Below are positions 56,408-63,281 of a DNA stretch of 64,000 bases, piece after piece. The stretch is taken from the NCBI GenBank assembly GCA_964393895.1, contig CAYMWP010000001.1, forward strand, positions 62,001 to 126,000. Direction: 5' to 3'. The stretch comes from B4-G1 sp964393895 (lineage in GTDB: Bacteria > Chloroflexota > Anaerolineae > B4-G1). The position numbers and the translations under genes are program-made. Within the stretch, counting starts at the first letter, position 1; the number at the start of each line of letters is the position of its first letter. Under the pieces are notes generated by a model. The model was not told the origin of the DNA, did no database searches, and saw nothing but the letters and a program-made list of their open reading frames with translations.

Positions 56408-56585
56408 GTTGGGCTACCCCTTGCTCTCCCTTTCGCAACCCATTGGAGACCTTCTCGAGCTCCAGCAGGAACCGGAAGTGCTCTTCTATGATAGCGGACA
56501 GGGTGGTGCGCTTCTTCTTGGCGTACTTGCGCATCTGGTTCGCCAACTTCTCGTCACATCGAATGTGAATGCGCCCTTCTTTCAT
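56382..56585 (-). CDS. Ribbon-helix-helix (Arc/CopG-type) regulator (67 aa)
   Basis: ATG 56585 follows AAGGACTGGTG and shares one base with the upstream stop. Residues 1-45 have the ribbon-helix-helix order: beta strand GRIHIRCDEKL, helix ANQMRKYAKKKRTTL, turn, helix SAIIEEHFRFLLELEK. RHH proteins dimerise and read DNA with the paired strand. The 20 C-terminal residues are basic. A phage repressor or antitoxin role is likely; no partner toxin is adjacent. Confidence 0.78.
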   Translation of the reverse strand: MKEGRIHIRCDEKLANQMRKYAKKKRTTLSAIIEEHFRFLLELEKVSNGLRKGEQGVAQHAVSKRSR

Positions 56586-56851
56586 CACCAGTCCTTTGGC
56601 TTCACCCACATCAAGTGGAGAAGGTGCGCCTCGAGGCCCTCGATGTTCGGGAACTTGCCCTGAAGCCAGCTGGCGACCTCGTTGTTGAGCTCTTCCTGCA
56701 GACCCGGCTTGCCCGGCCGGATGTCCTCGAACTTGTCTCGAAGGTGGCGCTGGAGCTCCATCATGAGCGCCTTGTTCATCCCAATCCACGTTGGCAGCCA
56801 CGTGTACGCGATCTGCCACGTGTTGGGACCGGCTTCGACCACGAGGTCCAT
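56585..56851 (-). CDS. Hypothetical protein (88 aa)
   Basis: ATG 56851 shares one base with the stop of the GroES-like gene; a GTG one codon upstream is possible. Sequence MDLVVEAGPNTWQIAYTWLP, then a helical region (LMMELQRHLRDKFEDIRPGK, LQEELNNEVASWLQGKFPNI) and an aromatic end. No family recognised. It lies between the co-chaperonin and the RHH regulator. Confidence 0.72.
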   Translation of the reverse strand: MDLVVEAGPNTWQIAYTWLPTWIGMNKALMMELQRHLRDKFEDIRPGKPGLQEELNNEVASWLQGKFPNIEGLEAHLLHLMWVKPKDW

Positions 56852-57228
56852 CACCAGATCTCCGGCTCGGAGCCCGGCGGGAAGACGACGAGCACGTCAT
56901 CGCCACGAATGAGCCCGGCACCCTCTTCCAGATACTGGCTGATGGCTTGGCCATGTCGGTGCTCGACGTTCCACCGATGGAAGGCAACGACCTCCCCCGG
57001 CTCCACCCCTACAGGGATGCGAGAGCCGTTGGATGCGTCCTTGCCAGGACCGCGGGCCAGCACAGTTCCGACATGCAGATCCGGAGCCACGGTGTCAGGC
57101 AGGATGACGCTGCCCTTCTGCTTCTTGGGCTCGTGAATGCGCACGTAGATCCAGTCACTGAGGAGGCGGAACTTGACGGCCTTTCCGTCCTTCTCGACGA
57201 CGGCCACCCTGGGGTCAGTTGCCTCCAT
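56851..57228 (-). CDS. GroES-like co-chaperonin (125 aa)
   Basis: Caps a GroEL-type chaperonin to close the folding chamber. Residues about 18-115 follow the Hsp10 beta-barrel: FRLLSDWIYVRIHEPKKQKG, SVILPDTVAPDLHVGTVLAR, then EPGEVVAFHRWNVEHRHGQA and RGDDVLVVFPPG. The order (RPLxDRVxVK, GIVLP, GxVLAVG, VKxGDxV, dDILxV) matches, and the segment QKGSVILPDTVA sits at the mobile-loop position. It is a little longer than GroES (97 residues). No GroEL gene is in the window. Like T4 gp31, it may replace host GroES to fold the capsid protein. Confidence 0.85.
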   Translation of the reverse strand: MEATDPRVAVVEKDGKAVKFRLLSDWIYVRIHEPKKQKGSVILPDTVAPDLHVGTVLARGPGKDASNGSRIPVGVEPGEVVAFHRWNVEHRHGQAISQYLEEGAGLIRGDDVLVVFPPGSEPEIW

Positions 57229-57586
57229 CGTCCTCCTCCATGATGTCGACGCCGGTATCCGCCTTGATGTCGTTGGCGGCGAACGCCGGCACGAGCTTCT
57301 TGGCCTGCTCCTCGACCCACGGCATGACGGTGCGCAGGTCCTTGGCCCAGGCTTCGTCGGCCTTGTGCATGAGCAGCTGGTCGCCGGTGTGATGCAGCAG
57401 CGCCGTGTGCGCCTCTCCCTTGGCGTCGAAGAACTGGATCACGTAGGTGTCCATCTTCTGAATCGACACGACGGTCTTGGGCTTGCCCATCTGCCGCATG
57501 GTCTGCTCGTGGTACTGCTCTCGCGCGTCCTGCTGGCCGGGAGGCGTGCGAACCCCGAGGGGCTTGATGCTGGTAGGGTCAGCCAT
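57215..57586 (-). CDS. Hypothetical protein (123 aa)
   Basis: ATG 57586, overlapping the 108-aa gene by 8 bases and the GroES-like gene by 14. Acidic and mixed: QQDAREQYHEQTMRQMGKPK, KMDTYVIQFFDAKGEAHTAL, LLHHTGDQLLMHKADEAWAK and an end of DGVDIMEEDDGG-type residues. No family recognised. A possible partner of the co-chaperonin by position only. Confidence 0.73.
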   Translation of the reverse strand: MADPTSIKPLGVRTPPGQQDAREQYHEQTMRQMGKPKTVVSIQKMDTYVIQFFDAKGEAHTALLHHTGDQLLMHKADEAWAKDLRTVMPWVEEQAKKLVPAFAANDIKADTGVDIMEEDDGGN

Positions 57587-57905
57587 TCTTCAGTTCCTTT
57601 CCGTACACCCGAGGGGTGCTCAGTTCTTCGATGACCTTGGCACTGTCGCCGCGAAACGCGGACACATGCGCGGGGTCCCATGGTTGTTCTTCGAACCCGA
57701 GGTGGTCGATGCGTTTGTAGAAGAGGGGAAGGTCAGGGCGGCGCTGCACCTCCCAAGCGAAGACCTCGAGCATCTCCTTGAAGGACACGTCGGCGAACAA
57801 GGTAGAGGAGGGTTCGTCGTTCTCGTACCTGACGACGCGCCCCGAGCACTTGCCGCCCTCGCTGATCTTGCGCTTGTACTCCAGCACGAGCCTGTCATCC
57901 GCCAT
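57579..57905 (-). CDS. Hypothetical protein (108 aa)
   Basis: Starts MADDRLVLEYKRKISEGGKC, with strands then a helix (FADVSFKEMLEVFAWEVQRR) and a basic end. The ATG at 57905 lies within the end of the zinc-ribbon gene (11-base overlap). No family recognised. One of the short overlapping genes at 57-62 kb. Confidence 0.73.
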   Translation of the reverse strand: MADDRLVLEYKRKISEGGKCSGRVVRYENDEPSSTLFADVSFKEMLEVFAWEVQRRPDLPLFYKRIDHLGFEEQPWDPAHVSAFRGDSAKVIEELSTPRVYGKELKNG

Positions 57906-58350
57906 CGGCCTTCTCCGTGAACTCGAACTTCTTCAGGTCCTTGACGCGGTACACGAGGGCGCCAGTCGCAGAGCCGGCAAGGAAGAGGCGAAGACCCGCA
58001 ACGTCCAAGTGCTCAATCACGAAGCGCCCGCCCATCATGTAGCCGTGAACAGAGTCAATCGTCTTGCCCTCGAGGGCACCCTTCACATCGCCGAGCTCGC
58101 GCTCCTCCGGCAGGCCAAGGCCGGCCACGAGCCCCATGAGGGCCTCCTGCGGCTCGAGCTCGAAGCGTTTGGTGGCCATCGACAGCACTTCTCGGCTGGC
58201 CCCTTCCGTGGCCGCGCACGTGCCCCCGCACAGCGCGCACTTGTACCCGTTCGGCCAGTACTCGGTGTTCCGCCCGACCAAGTTGGCAACCGTGTCCGGA
58301 TCCCCCATGACCCGAAACACGGCGCCGCACCTGGAGCACAAGACGATCAT
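57895..58350 (-). CDS. Zinc-ribbon protein (151 aa)
   Basis: Starts MIVLCSRCGAVFRVMGDPDT with CSRC at 5-8 and a second CALC at 38-41 plus C45, so a zinc ribbon with an extra Cys. The C-terminal 90 residues are alpha/beta with SVHGYMMGGRFVIEHLDVAG and GALVYRVKDLKKFEFTEKAD. It overlaps the 140-aa gene by 4 bases. The function is unknown. Confidence 0.76.
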   Translation of the reverse strand: MIVLCSRCGAVFRVMGDPDTVANLVGRNTEYWPNGYKCALCGGTCAATEGASREVLSMATKRFELEPQEALMGLVAGLGLPEERELGDVKGALEGKTIDSVHGYMMGGRFVIEHLDVAGLRLFLAGSATGALVYRVKDLKKFEFTEKADGG

Positions 58351-58769
58351 ATCGACGCTGTACCTTCCTCGTCATCGCGCTCCATGACGCCGCCACTTCC
58401 ATCGACGCGGTGCTCAGGGAGGACGATGGGGTTGCCGCGCGCATCTGCCTGAATGGTCCTAGGGCGGGGCGGGGGCCGAGGGGGCCCGTCGAAGGCCTCG
58501 TGCAAGCTCTTCGGCGCCGGCGGGGGGCCCGGGGGTTCGGCTGCCCAGTCCTCGAACTCTGAGGGCCTGCCCGGTTCGGGGGGCGCAGCGGGCTGAGAGG
58601 CACCAGCAACCGACCGCGCCATGACTGCTTCGATGACGCCGTCGTTGGCCTTGAACCTCGCCTCCTGCCCGAGGAAGTTGACGAGCAAGAACCGCTCGGT
58701 GATGCCCGTAGAGATGTCGAGCTCCTCGACGATCTTCATGACCTGCACCTGAAGGGTTACCGGGGTCAT
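58347..58769 (-). CDS. Hypothetical protein with proline-rich tail (140 aa)
   Basis: ATG 58769 is chosen; the frame is open far upstream in the shadow of other genes. The first 55 residues are an alpha/beta core (VTLQVQVMKIVEELDISTGI, FLLVNFLGQEARFKANDGVI). The rest is Pro/Ala/Arg-rich and acidic (PPAPKSLHEAFDGPPRPPPR) and probably disordered. No family recognised. Confidence 0.7.
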   Translation of the reverse strand: MTPVTLQVQVMKIVEELDISTGITERFLLVNFLGQEARFKANDGVIEAVMARSVAGASQPAAPPEPGRPSEFEDWAAEPPGPPPAPKSLHEAFDGPPRPPPRPRTIQADARGNPIVLPEHRVDGSGGVMERDDEEGTASI

Positions 58770-59047
58770 GGGGCACCTGCCTTCCTGCGAGAATCGTCGA
58801 CGTGGTTCTTCGCCTGCTGCGCCACGATGGTCATGTGCTTGGCGATCTGATGTGCGCTGATGAGCAGCTTGCATTGCGCCCAGGAGCCCCGGTACTCCGG
58901 CTGGTTGGGGACGTTTATGTTGAACGCCATGCACGTCGAGTCGCACTCCCTCTCGGGGTTGAGGAAGCAGAACAGGGACTCTTCGTCCGCCTTGCGCACC
59001 GGCGCGGGCGCGAAGTACGGCCTGTCTTGGTCAGTTGACGACTGCAT
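58766..59047 (-). CDS. Cysteine-containing phage protein (93 aa)
   Basis: Contains CFLNPERECDSTCMAF and a later QCKLLISAHQIAKH. The spacing of four cysteines resembles a small conserved phage cluster that may bind zinc or an Fe-S centre. The N-terminus is polar. The ATG lies in the end of the 132-aa gene (17-base overlap), and the stop overlaps the 140-aa start by 4. Confidence 0.73.
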   Translation of the reverse strand: MQSSTDQDRPYFAPAPVRKADEESLFCFLNPERECDSTCMAFNINVPNQPEYRGSWAQCKLLISAHQIAKHMTIVAQQAKNHVDDSRRKAGAP

Positions 59048-59429
59048 TGATGCCCTCCGTCTCGATCTTGTCCCTGGTCTCCAGCAGCGTCACCGCTACC
59101 GCACGGGCGACGGCGACCAAGTAGGCGGCCATGACCTTCTTGTCTATGTTCTCGGAGTCGACGAACCCGTACTTGACCAGAAGGCGGCCGATCGGAAGCG
59201 CGCAGTCCTTGGCGATGGTGTTGCGCACGTCGGTCATGTACTGGCGCGTCAGCTCCTCCTGCGAGTCGCCCCCAAGTCCTCCTTGGATGTCCATGGCCAC
59301 CCCAACCAAGTCCTGCACGGGGCCCTTCCACCCGCACTTGCGGCACTGAGCGCGCGACCCAACGAGCTGCGGAACGTCGAGAGCCGGGCTGTTGCACTGC
59401 GGGCAAACGTAGACTTCTTCCTTGCTCAT
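59031..59429 (-). CDS. Zinc-ribbon protein (132 aa)
   Basis: CPQC at 9-12 and CRKC at 29-32 form a short zinc ribbon directly after MSKEEVYV. The rest is helical (MDIQGGLGGDSQEELTRQYM, VMAAYLVAVARAVAVTLLET). The stop overlaps the 93-aa gene by 17 bases. Unknown function; zinc-ribbon proteins of this size in phages often bind RNA polymerase or DNA. Confidence 0.77.
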   Translation of the reverse strand: MSKEEVYVCPQCNSPALDVPQLVGSRAQCRKCGWKGPVQDLVGVAMDIQGGLGGDSQEELTRQYMTDVRNTIAKDCALPIGRLLVKYGFVDSENIDKKVMAAYLVAVARAVAVTLLETRDKIETEGINAVVN

Positions 59430-59890
59430 TCCAGCGTCCTTCCGATCTTCTTCAAGATCTTGCCGGAGCGCTTGAGAAGCTCCGGGTCGGCCCGCCGTTT
59501 GCGACTGGCCATGCGGCTGCGCACCCCCATGTCGAGCGGCTTGATCTCGAGCGGCCCGCGTTCGACCTCTTTGCGCAGGAAGTCGATGAGCTTCTCATCG
59601 GTGCGCCTCTCGTCCGTCTCAATGTACGGGAACGCCGTTTTGAAGTAGGCCTCGTAGGCCTCTATCGCTTTCTTCTTCTCCTCCGAGTCGAGTATCGCCG
59701 TGAACATCGCGGTGAACCGGTAATGCTCGATCTCCTCCAGTCGTTGAAGAAGCAGACGAAGTATGGACTCCCGAACTGACCCAATGCTGGGCGGTCTGCG
59801 TATCGTGTGGAGCAGGAGCTTGGCCCTGGTCCACCCTTCGGGAGTCCTCAGCCATTTCCCAGTTCTCCAGCTACGAACTTCCGGCGACAC
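59426..59890 (-). CDS. Hypothetical protein (154 aa)
   Basis: Helical and charged: MSPEVRSWRTGKWLRTPEGW, then a basic core (ESILRLLLQRLEEIEHYRFT, AILDSEEKKKAIEAYEAYFK) and a basic end (RSRMASRKRRADPELLKRSG). The frame is opened by a GTG at 59890, overlapping the end of the 406-aa gene by 43 bases, with no clear ribosome site. The start is therefore uncertain. No family recognised. Confidence 0.65.
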   Translation of the reverse strand: MSPEVRSWRTGKWLRTPEGWTRAKLLLHTIRRPPSIGSVRESILRLLLQRLEEIEHYRFTAMFTAILDSEEKKKAIEAYEAYFKTAFPYIETDERRTDEKLIDFLRKEVERGPLEIKPLDMGVRSRMASRKRRADPELLKRSGKILKKIGRTLE

Positions 59891-61068
59891 CTGACGTCGA
59901 ACCAGAAGTAGTGCGTTCCAAGGCTAGCCAGCATGGGCAGCGGGAGTTTGGCGACCTTCTTGAACTTCTTCCAGAACAGTTCCCGGTCGAGGTCCCCGTC
60001 ATTGTTGATGTGGCTCGGCAGCTTCTCCCCGTTGATGGAGTGCAACCCCGCCGCCAGAGCCATCAGGGAGTACTTGTCGAGGAAGTACTGCTCCGTGTAC
60101 TCGTAGGTGCGTGCCTCCTCCGAGAGCATGGCCTTGAGCTCGAGCTCGATGTCGCCGCCCACGGTCATGAAGGTCGGCTCGAACTCCCCCGGGATGATGG
60201 GAACCCGCTGCTTGGCGTAGCCGTTGATCAGCATGTCGCTGATGCGGATCTCGTCTTTGATCCGGCCCTCGACGATCTCGCGCTGCTTCTCGTTGTTGAG
60301 CAGGTTGCGGACCATCATCTGCCGAATGGTTCCGAAGTCGAGCGTGTCGAGGTGATCGAGGTCGCCCTCCTTGAGCTTGCGCTCGTCCTCCTCCGTCGGA
60401 GCCTTCTCCCCTTCGATGGGCCGACCTCCCAACCGGGCCGCGGCGCCGCCGGCGGCGTTACTGGCCTGGGATTCGGCCACCTGCCCTTCCATGTCCTTGA
60501 CGACTTGCTCACCATGCTGAGCCGCGGCGCGGGCTGCCTGCTGTTGCTCCTGCTGCTCGCGCTGCAATCTCTCCAAGCCCTCAACTGTCTCCGGACGCAG
60601 CTGCTTGAGCTGGCCCTCCGGACGCCGCACGAGGGATGTGCCGGGCACGTACTCCCCCTTGCGCATGATGCCGTACTTGAGCGCCAGCGATGGCTGGTTC
60701 ATCGCCAACATGTCGCCCTGCCCCTGAATGAACTTGGGGTCGCGCCTCGCGTCTTCGTGCAAGATGTCGGTCGGGTAGATGTCGACCACAGTCTGCGTGT
60801 CGCCGCCCATAGCGGACTGGGCCATGGTGCGGCCCTTGTTGGCGCTCTCGTCGTACTGGTCGAGACGCGGGATGGGCGGCTTCGGCGTGACGCCTACCTG
60901 CTCGCCTCCTCGAGCTTTCTGCAGTTGCTCTTGATACGCCCGCGCCTTTGGGTGCAGCAGACGCGGGTCAACGTAGGGTGGGTTGTTCGGCATCTCCACC
61001 GTTTCGCCCGTCGGCTCGGGGATCGGGGCGTTTGGGGAGAGCTCAGGTCGTGGGTCTTTTCTTGCCAT
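59848..61068 (-). CDS. Conserved structural-region protein (406 aa)
   Basis: Pro/Asn-rich start (MARKDPRPELSPNAPIPEPT), a long helical middle (LRPETVEGLERLQREQQEQQ), then a domain with RISDMLINGYAKQRVPIIPG, EFEPTFMTVGGDIELELKAM and YTEQYFLDKYSLMALAAGLH. The last resembles conserved phage virion or assembly proteins, but I cannot name a family. The ATG at 61068 has little of a ribosome site, and the leader holds a tandem 11-base repeat. Confidence 0.72.
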   Translation of the reverse strand: MARKDPRPELSPNAPIPEPTGETVEMPNNPPYVDPRLLHPKARAYQEQLQKARGGEQVGVTPKPPIPRLDQYDESANKGRTMAQSAMGGDTQTVVDIYPTDILHEDARRDPKFIQGQGDMLAMNQPSLALKYGIMRKGEYVPGTSLVRRPEGQLKQLRPETVEGLERLQREQQEQQQAARAAAQHGEQVVKDMEGQVAESQASNAAGGAAARLGGRPIEGEKAPTEEDERKLKEGDLDHLDTLDFGTIRQMMVRNLLNNEKQREIVEGRIKDEIRISDMLINGYAKQRVPIIPGEFEPTFMTVGGDIELELKAMLSEEARTYEYTEQYFLDKYSLMALAAGLHSINGEKLPSHINNDGDLDRELFWKKFKKVAKLPLPMLASLGTHYFWFDVRCRRKFVAGELGNG

Positions 61069-61070
61069 GG

Positions 61071-61092
61071 TGTTGTACGCCTGTTGTACGCC
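61071..61092. repeat. Tandem 11-base repeat before the 406-aa gene
   Basis: TGTTGTACGCC occurs twice without a gap (61071-61081 and 61082-61092), in the leader directly upstream of the ATG of the 406-aa gene. It could be a regulatory or protein-binding site, or a small slippage event. It is not in a reading frame that I call. Confidence 0.4.
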
Positions 61093-61114
61093 AAGACCTA
61101 CCTGGCTCTTTTGC

Positions 61115-61417
61115 TCAGGTCAACTTCTTTCTGAATAGAACGCGGGGGTAGACGAAGGGGACCTTGTAGACCGGGGGCAGACCCCCACCGATTACCCGCA
61201 GTTCGCGGTGGGACCCGACGACCTGGTCTCCGCGCCGGACAGTGAAGAACGAGAACAGTTGCATGAAGGTGATGCCATTGATGGCCTTCATGTGCGCGGC
61301 GTGGGTAAGCCTGACGTTCTTGAAGACGACGTCGGTGCCCGTCTCCTCGAGCTCCTCTACCAACCCGGCAATGCCGGCGATGCCCGGCACCTCAAGCGTC
61401 AGGTGGTCGGCAAACAC
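61115..61417 (-). CDS. Hypothetical beta-rich protein (100 aa)
   Basis: The preferred start is GTG 61417 (AAGGGCTT upstream), which overlaps the end of the 90-aa gene by 19 bases; a longer frame is open to 61498 but would overlap more. Sequence VFADHLTLEVPGIAGIAGLV, then FKNVRLTHAAHMKAINGITF and SFFTVRRGDQVVGSHRELRV give a beta-sandwich impression. No family recognised. Confidence 0.68.
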   Translation of the reverse strand: MFADHLTLEVPGIAGIAGLVEELEETGTDVVFKNVRLTHAAHMKAINGITFMQLFSFFTVRRGDQVVGSHRELRVIGGGLPPVYKVPFVYPRVLFRKKLT

Positions 61418-61671
61418 CAGAAGCCCTTCGGCCCCTGGATCGGCTGAGATTGTGGGACCTCGATGATCATCAGGCTGTACGTTCCGCACTTCACACATCG
61501 CGTCTCCTCCGGCTTCTCAGGGTTGGGAGGAAGCATGTCGCCCACCTTCCAGCCGATGCCGGAAGTGCGCCACAAGATCTTGGTCCACTCGCAATTAGAG
61601 TTCTGGCACTTCGCCTTGTACTGAACGTCGTCCGGCCCCGTGAAAGCTCCGCCCTTCGATTCCTGTACCAT
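61399..61671 (-). CDS. Zinc-finger protein (90 aa)
   Basis: ATG 61671 with GGAGGCGAAGA before it. Cysteine pairs at C22/C27 (CQNSNC) and C59/C62 (CVKC) around a tryptophan-rich loop (WTKILWRTSGIGWKVGDMLP) make one zinc site. The gene overlaps the 119-aa gene by 77 bases in a different frame. The function is unknown. Confidence 0.75.
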   Translation of the reverse strand: MVQESKGGAFTGPDDVQYKAKCQNSNCEWTKILWRTSGIGWKVGDMLPPNPEKPEETRCVKCGTYSLMIIEVPQSQPIQGPKGFWCLPTT

Positions 61672-61954
61672 TCTTCGCCTCCAACAGATCGACGATGGTC
61701 ATCAGCACCTTGCGCTTGTCCCCCTGGGGGTCCTGCTCTCCCAGCTTGAGCCGGCCCTCCACGAGCGCAAGTCGAATGGTCTCGTCCAGCAAGGTGAGCA
61801 GGTGCTTGAGCTCCTTGCGCGCCCGCTTGCGCAGAATCTCAGCGACCCCCTTGCACATGGGGCACACGAACACCCCCAGGTACAGGTCCCCGTCTTTGGG
61901 AAGGGTCATCTCTCCGCAGTTCATGCACCGGATCTTGGGGTCTGGCGTGTCCAT
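61595..61954 (-). CDS. Zinc-ribbon protein (119 aa)
   Basis: ATG 61954. CMNC at 10-13 and CPMC at 31-34 give a zinc ribbon with 17-residue spacing, then a Lys/Glu/Leu helix (AEILRKRARKELKHLLTLLD, ETIRLALVEGRLKLGEQDPQ). The tail overlaps the 90-aa gene for 77 bases and may be dispensable. A nucleic-acid-binding role is plausible. No family recognised. Confidence 0.75.
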   Translation of the reverse strand: MDTPDPKIRCMNCGEMTLPKDGDLYLGVFVCPMCKGVAEILRKRARKELKHLLTLLDETIRLALVEGRLKLGEQDPQGDKRKVLMTIVDLLEAKNGTGIEGRSFHGAGRRSVQGEVPEL

Positions 61955-62160
61955 ACCGTCTTGCCGTTCACTTTCAAAGTAGCGATGATCCTTTTGGGGA
62001 TCGTCATGGTTGCCCCGCTCAAGTTGGCCAAAACGAGCGTGTCGGACGCGCCCGCCATGTTCTCCATGAAGAGCTTGAGCTGACCGAAGGGCATGTCCGG
62101 GAACACGTAGGAAGCTCCGAGCGTCGAGGTTACCTCGACTTTGATGTACTTCTCTGTCAT
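61921..62160 (-). CDS. Hypothetical protein (79 aa)
   Basis: ATG 62160 overlaps the stop of the 126-aa gene by 4 bases (ATGA). Beta-prone throughout: TEKYIKVEVTSTLGASYVFP, LMENMAGASDTLVLANLSGA-like strands, then KVNGKTVWTRQTPRSG. It overlaps the 119-aa gene by 34 bases. No family recognised. Confidence 0.7.
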   Translation of the reverse strand: MTEKYIKVEVTSTLGASYVFPDMPFGQLKLFMENMAGASDTLVLANLSGATMTIPKRIIATLKVNGKTVWTRQTPRSGA

Positions 62161-62537
62161 GGCCCAACTTTGAAGAAGTCGTCGAGCGTCGTCCATCCGA
62201 GCTCGGCGCCGGGGTCAGGGGAAACGAGAACGGTGACCGGCACCTTGGCCCGCGCCTCGAGCTCGGCCTCGACCTCCTCGCGGGTGATGGGGCCGCCGAC
62301 CTTGCGCATCACGGCCTCCTGCTCAGGGGGCCACGACTGAGGGAACGTGTAGTGCGGTGGGTTGGGCGCCCCCGCCTCGGTCCACCTGAGCGCCAACAGG
62401 CTGACCTCGACGCCATTGCGGCGCTCGATCACAGCCATGCTCGACTCGAAAGCGCGCAGCTCCGGCGTGTTCAGGGTCCTCTTCGCGAGGGTCACCAGAT
62501 CCTCGTACTCCTGTTGCGACAGCGTGATGTCCGGCAT
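62157..62537 (-). CDS. Hypothetical protein (126 aa)
   Basis: ATG 62537 with TAGGTAAAAAGA upstream. Starts MPDITLSQQEYEDLVTLAKR, a helical N-terminus; then SLLALRWTEAGAPNPPHYTF and a Glu/Ala helix (ITREEVEAELEARAKVPVTV) ending in DDFFKVGP. It overlaps the 79-aa gene by 4 bases. No family recognised. Confidence 0.72.
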   Translation of the reverse strand: MPDITLSQQEYEDLVTLAKRTLNTPELRAFESSMAVIERRNGVEVSLLALRWTEAGAPNPPHYTFPQSWPPEQEAVMRKVGGPITREEVEAELEARAKVPVTVLVSPDPGAELGWTTLDDFFKVGP

Positions 62538-62555
62538 TCTTTTTACCTACCAGCC

Positions 62556-62846
62556 TCAGGTGACGCCCCGCAAGTCGAGCACGGCTTTGATGATCTGCCG
62601 CACGTAGTCGCAGGGCTTGTGCATGGGAACGGCACCGCCTGGGGGGAAGACGGTGCCCTCGTCGAAGGTGCGTGCGTAGTGCCCGAGCTCCCCCTGTCTG
62701 GTCCTCCACTTGATGACCACGTCGAAAGATCCATCCGACCTGTTGGGAAAGTCGACAGCGTACGCGCCGGTGGCGGCACGAAGCCTGCTTCTCCACGCAC
62801 CCATGCGCCTTCTGAGTCCTTGCAACTTCTGTCCGCGCAGGTCCAT
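62556..62846 (-). CDS. Hypothetical protein (96 aa)
   Basis: ATG 62846 follows GGAGGAAGT. Basic N-terminus (MDLRGQKLQGLRRRMGAWRS), then a mixed core (AYAVDFPNRSDGSFDVVIKW, FDEGTVFPPGGAVPMHKPCD) and a helix (YVRQIIKAVLDLRGV). The upstream frame extension is a shadow of other genes. It is divergent from the plus-strand gene at 62856. Confidence 0.73.
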   Translation of the reverse strand: MDLRGQKLQGLRRRMGAWRSRLRAATGAYAVDFPNRSDGSFDVVIKWRTRQGELGHYARTFDEGTVFPPGGAVPMHKPCDYVRQIIKAVLDLRGVT

Positions 62847-62855
62847 ACTTCCTCC

Positions 62856-63281
62856 GTGAGAAAACCAGAGAAGATAGTACACAAGATTCTTCTTCGGCGC
62901 GCAAGATCCGCCGTCCACAAGATCTACGACGTGTGGAAGATCAAAGGAAGAGTCCCCGCAATCGCCTTTCTTTGGGCTGGCCAAGCGGTCAAGACGGACG
63001 ACGGCAAGGGCATCATCGATGACCTGGTGATGGTGCCGCTGCCGGACAATCCGGACATCCGACAGACCTTCCTTCGAGACGCTGCACAGAAGGTGCGCCC
63101 GTGCGCCGTGCTGGTGTTGTGGCAAGAACCGGGGCGAGTGCTCGCCTCGTTCGAGTCGGACGACGGGGCCGTCAGCTGGACCTGCGACATCCTTCCTTGC
63201 GGCAATAGTCGGAGGACACTGGCCCGCATCATCGAATCGAAGGGGGAGACGGGCCTGCTCAGTTCGTTGCGCCCGGCTTGA
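62856..63281 (+). CDS. Plus-strand orphan protein (141 aa)
   Basis: Read on the plus strand between minus-strand genes. The GTG at 62856 is the likely start, without a clear ribosome site. Basic N-terminus (RKPEKIVHKILLRRARSAVH), then a beta/alpha domain: VPAIAFLWAGQAVKTDDGKG, PCAVLVLWQEPGRVLASFES and SWTCDILPCGNSRRTLARII. The codon third positions are GC-rich like the neighbours. It ends 23 bases inside the convergent 219-aa gene. No family recognised. Confidence 0.68.
   Translation: MRKPEKIVHKILLRRARSAVHKIYDVWKIKGRVPAIAFLWAGQAVKTDDGKGIIDDLVMVPLPDNPDIRQTFLRDAAQKVRPCAVLVLWQEPGRVLASFESDDGAVSWTCDILPCGNSRRTLARIIESKGETGLLSSLRPA

Noticed and set aside
59911..61134. Plus-strand open frame of 407 codons
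   Set aside because: Antisense to the 406-aa gene. The minus-strand frame has better codon choice and matches phage-like sequence.
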